From: Hyphomicrobiales bacterium
Lineage (GTDB): Bacteria; Pseudomonadota; Alphaproteobacteria; Rhizobiales; Rhizobiaceae
Assembly: GCA_024224595.1 (NCBI GenBank)
Contig: JAAENI010000303.1
Coordinates: 1-36,157 of the forward strand
DNA: 36,157 bases
Reading direction: 5' to 3'
In this document: in pieces, positions 34,197 to 36,157 of the stretch
Layout: each line of letters opens with the position of its first letter
Numbering within the stretch: position 1 is the stretch's first letter
Translations under genes and position numbers: made by a program
The notes under the pieces: model-generated
What the model was told of the DNA's origin: nothing
Database searches by the model: none
Seen by the model: only the letters and a program-made list of their open reading frames with translations

Positions 34197-35915
34197 CTAT
34201 CCTTTTGCAGCAAGACGAATGGCGTCCATGGTTGCTGGTCCAAAATCTCCATCTACCTTACCACGGTAATAACCGGTACTTTTCATCTTGCGTTGAAATT
34301 CGATGCGAAACTGCAAATTCCAGGTCTTAGCATTCTTCAACATATCATTGAGCGCAAATTTGTATCCTCTATTCAATGATTTAAAAATCCACTCGGCTGA
34401 TTTTTTCTTGTCATCAGGCACACCGTTGCCACTATAATAAAGACTTCCCAGGTCATACATGGCCCCAAGACTATCTTGGTTTGCTGCCTTTTCAAACAAT
34501 CGGGCAGCTTCCTGGTAATCTTTGGTTACGCCCTGCCCATTTTTGTACAGTAATCCAAGATTTCGAGTAGCATTTACATGATCTTTGTTAACGGCAATAC
34601 GGTAAAGGCGGGCAGCTTCTGAGTAGTCTTTGGGAACGCCCCGACCTTTTGTATAAGCAATAGCCAGATTGTAGGTGGCGTTCAGGTGCCCTTTGGATAC
34701 CCCAATTTTGTAAAGACGCGAAGATTCGTAAAAATCCTGTTCTACACCACTGCCATTGGCATAAAATACACCCAGATTATAGATCGCGTATACATAACCT
34801 TTGTCCGCCGACAGGCGATAGAGACGTGCTGCCTCGACGTAATTCTGCTTCAGCTCTTCTTTTCTGGCTTTCTTGAATATCTCGCTACCGCTCTGTTTGC
34901 TGTCAGGGTCTTTACGTACGGTATTTTCCGCCACCGGTGGCTTTTTTAATTGCAACTGTTCTTGCAGCGACCTTATTCTAACCCGCGCAAATTTGGTATA
35001 AATACTGTTTGGAAACTGTTTGGCAAAAATTTCCAAAACTTCAATATTGGAACTGTCTTTAATCTGTTTATAGACGTTTTCTGCTTCATCACGAACAGGA
35101 TTCACCTTTTGCAGTGCCGGCTTGTTTACTGTTGGTGCCACCAACGTAATTTTTTGATCAAGAAAAAAGAAACTCCCGGTGATCGAACTTGTTTCCCATG
35201 GCACCTGTTTACTGGAAGTTGCCTCAAGCACGGATCTGCGTGCGTGTTTGAATACCTGCTCAATTGTCAATCCACGGGTTTTGATGGCCTTTGCAAGCGC
35301 TGCTGAATAGGGGGAATTCTTGCCTCTGCCATCAGATGCAATCGAGCCCGGCGCAGTGGCATAGGCAACATAAGTTCCCTTGGGCGCATCAACTGGCGCC
35401 AAGCCCCGTGTTGCGGAACGAAAAGAACGGGCAAACGGGTTATTTCTGCAAGCGTCCAACACTACAATATTGATCGAGGAACTGGAAGAATCCATTAGTC
35501 TCAGGAAGGAGTTGACATCAATTGCTTCCAGATCAACTTCATCTTCATCAGAAATTTTTGCATTGACCGGAACCAGATAATTTTTGCCACGAACCTGAAT
35601 ACCATGCCCGGCAAAATAAAACAGGCCAGCCTCTGGGCTATTGCGCAAACTGCGTCCAAAATCCAACATGGCTTTTTTTATGGTTCGGTAGTCGGCATCG
35701 AGAATTTTTGTTACCTCAAAATCGGCTTCTGTCAGTGAGGCAGCCATCAGATTGGCATCATTAACAGGATTTTTTAAGGGTGATGTATGTTCATAAGCTG
35801 AATTGCCGATGACTAGTGCTACCCTTTTTGCCGCCAAAGTCGAACTGGTTGCGAAAACCAGTGCAACAAACAAAAATAACATTCTACCTAAGATAGTTTC
35901 GCTCAAAACTCTCAT
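34197..35915 (-). CDS. Secreted caspase-like (peptidase C14) protein with Sel1 repeats
   Basis: From the ATG at 35915, preceded by GGAGG at 6 bases, the protein has 572 residues; the track start at 35966 adds 17 residues upstream of that site. Residues 1-29 form a signal peptide (MLFLFVALVFATSSTLAA). The p20-like caspase domain spans about 30-265. Its catalytic dyad is H104 in YFAGHG and C156 in LDACRNNPF. A linker with coiled, charged sequence follows. About five Sel1/TPR-like repeats (YNLGVFYANGSGV type) cover roughly 365-520. The C-terminus GYYRGKVDGDFGPATMDAIRLA resembles a peptidoglycan-binding motif. It should act in the periplasm or cell envelope. Its substrate is unknown. Confidence 0.9.
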   Translation of the reverse strand: MRVLSETILGRMLFLFVALVFATSSTLAAKRVALVIGNSAYEHTSPLKNPVNDANLMAASLTEADFEVTKILDADYRTIKKAMLDFGRSLRNSPEAGLFYFAGHGIQVRGKNYLVPVNAKISDEDEVDLEAIDVNSFLRLMDSSSSSINIVVLDACRNNPFARSFRSATRGLAPVDAPKGTYVAYATAPGSIASDGRGKNSPYSAALAKAIKTRGLTIEQVFKHARRSVLEATSSKQVPWETSSITGSFFFLDQKITLVAPTVNKPALQKVNPVRDEAENVYKQIKDSSNIEVLEIFAKQFPNSIYTKFARVRIRSLQEQLQLKKPPVAENTVRKDPDSKQSGSEIFKKARKEELKQNYVEAARLYRLSADKGYVYAIYNLGVFYANGSGVEQDFYESSRLYKIGVSKGHLNATYNLAIAYTKGRGVPKDYSEAARLYRIAVNKDHVNATRNLGLLYKNGQGVTKDYQEAARLFEKAANQDSLGAMYDLGSLYYSGNGVPDDKKKSAEWIFKSLNRGYKFALNDMLKNAKTWNLQFRIEFQRKMKSTGYYRGKVDGDFGPATMDAIRLAAKG

Positions 35916-36039
35916 AGCATTCCTCCAGTTCATATCCATTAACGACGTACCAAACAAATTGCCCAATCCGCATCGTTACCATTAATAATGATCTAATAAT
36001 TGGTATGTACTCCTGCGCCTGAATTGACCTGACAATTTC

Positions 36040-36064
36040 TGCGGTGGTGAGTCAATGCACCGCA
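36040..36064. terminator. 7-bp hairpin near the right edge
   Basis: TGCGGTG and CACCGCA pair perfectly around an 11-base loop. On the plus strand GGGCAATTTTATTT follows, a weak T-rich tail. No plus-strand gene precedes it in the window, so its role is open. It could belong to a leader of a gene beyond the edge. Confidence 0.3.
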
Positions 36065-36098
36065 GGGCAATTTTATTTGGTTAGTGCATCGTGTCCGC

Positions 36099-36157
36099 AT
36101 GACCCAAAAATACAAATCAGTTTCCCTGACCCACGAACAGCGCTTGTCTGGAAACGG
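36099..36157 (+). CDS. Possible start of an unassigned gene running off the window (partial)
   Basis: An ATG opens 19 codons (MTQKYKSVSLTHEQRLSGN) without a stop before the edge. There is no clear ribosome-binding site and I recognise no family. The opposite strand is also open here. It is listed only because the window ends inside it. Confidence 0.2.
   Translation, partial: MTQKYKSVSLTHEQRLSGN

Noticed and set aside
34046-34252. 68-codon minus-strand ORF next to the caspase gene
   Set aside because: It overlaps the caspase 3' end in another frame and shows no family motif.

Overview
The window looks like a chromosomal stretch of an alphaproteobacterium, probably Hyphomicrobiales or a relative, with fairly low GC (estimated by eye at mid-40s percent). 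This rests on gene content and style: a form II CoxSLM set, a LivFGHMK importer joined to an acyl-CoA synthetase, an alphaproteobacterial type of Crp/Fnr remnant, a GntR/NagQ-type amino-sugar locus, and a caspase-Sel1 protein. No rRNA, tRNA, CRISPR array, transposase or phage gene was seen.

Region A (1-9.99 kb, mostly minus strand) is catabolic. A form II molybdenum hydroxylase operon runs coxS-coxL-coxM, with coxM cut by the window edge. It is followed by a DUF805 membrane protein, a RidA-family protein and a pair of acyl-CoA dehydrogenases resembling the two subunits of pimeloyl-CoA dehydrogenase. An XdhC-type molybdenum-enzyme maturation factor lies on the plus strand and converges on a ureidoglycolate lyase (allA). 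A PaaI-type thioesterase and a PaaK-like ligase homologue close the region.

Region B (9.99-17.7 kb, minus strand) is an import-and-activate operon. Its order is acyl-CoA synthetase, livG, livH, livM, livK, livF, a small membrane protein, the PaaK-like protein and the thioesterase. Several junctions overlap by 1-4 bases. The likely substrate is a carboxylic acid that is imported, made into a CoA thioester and then dehydrogenated. It could be an aromatic, cyclic or dicarboxylic acid; the exact compound cannot be read from sequence.

Region C (17.7-22.3 kb) is a patchwork. It contains a 264-bp MITE-like element with 34-bp inverted ends directly against the start of a flavin reductase gene, then a convergent aldehyde dehydrogenase, a frameshifted Crp/Fnr-family pseudogene and a cysteine synthase.

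Region D (22.3-33.8 kb) is an amino-sugar locus with two divergent arms. The minus arm is nagK (BadF type), a GntR regulator, a SIS-type GlcN-6-P deaminase and nagA. The plus arm is a MurQ-like etherase, a CUT1 sugar ABC importer (binding protein, two permeases, ATPase), a Gfo/Idh/MocA oxidoreductase inside the transporter genes, and an MFS transporter. The same 27-base operator-like sequence, with two TGGTATT half-sites 4 bp apart, sits in mirror orientation in front of both arms. The genes together would convert imported GlcNAc and/or MurNAc (or short oligomers) to fructose-6-phosphate and, for MurNAc, lactate.

Region E (33.8-36.16 kb) holds a full-length secreted caspase-like protein with Sel1 repeats and a C-terminal peptidoglycan-binding-like motif. 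A truncated paralogue of its N-terminus lies beside it. The last 190 bases hold a hairpin and an unassigned open frame at the edge.
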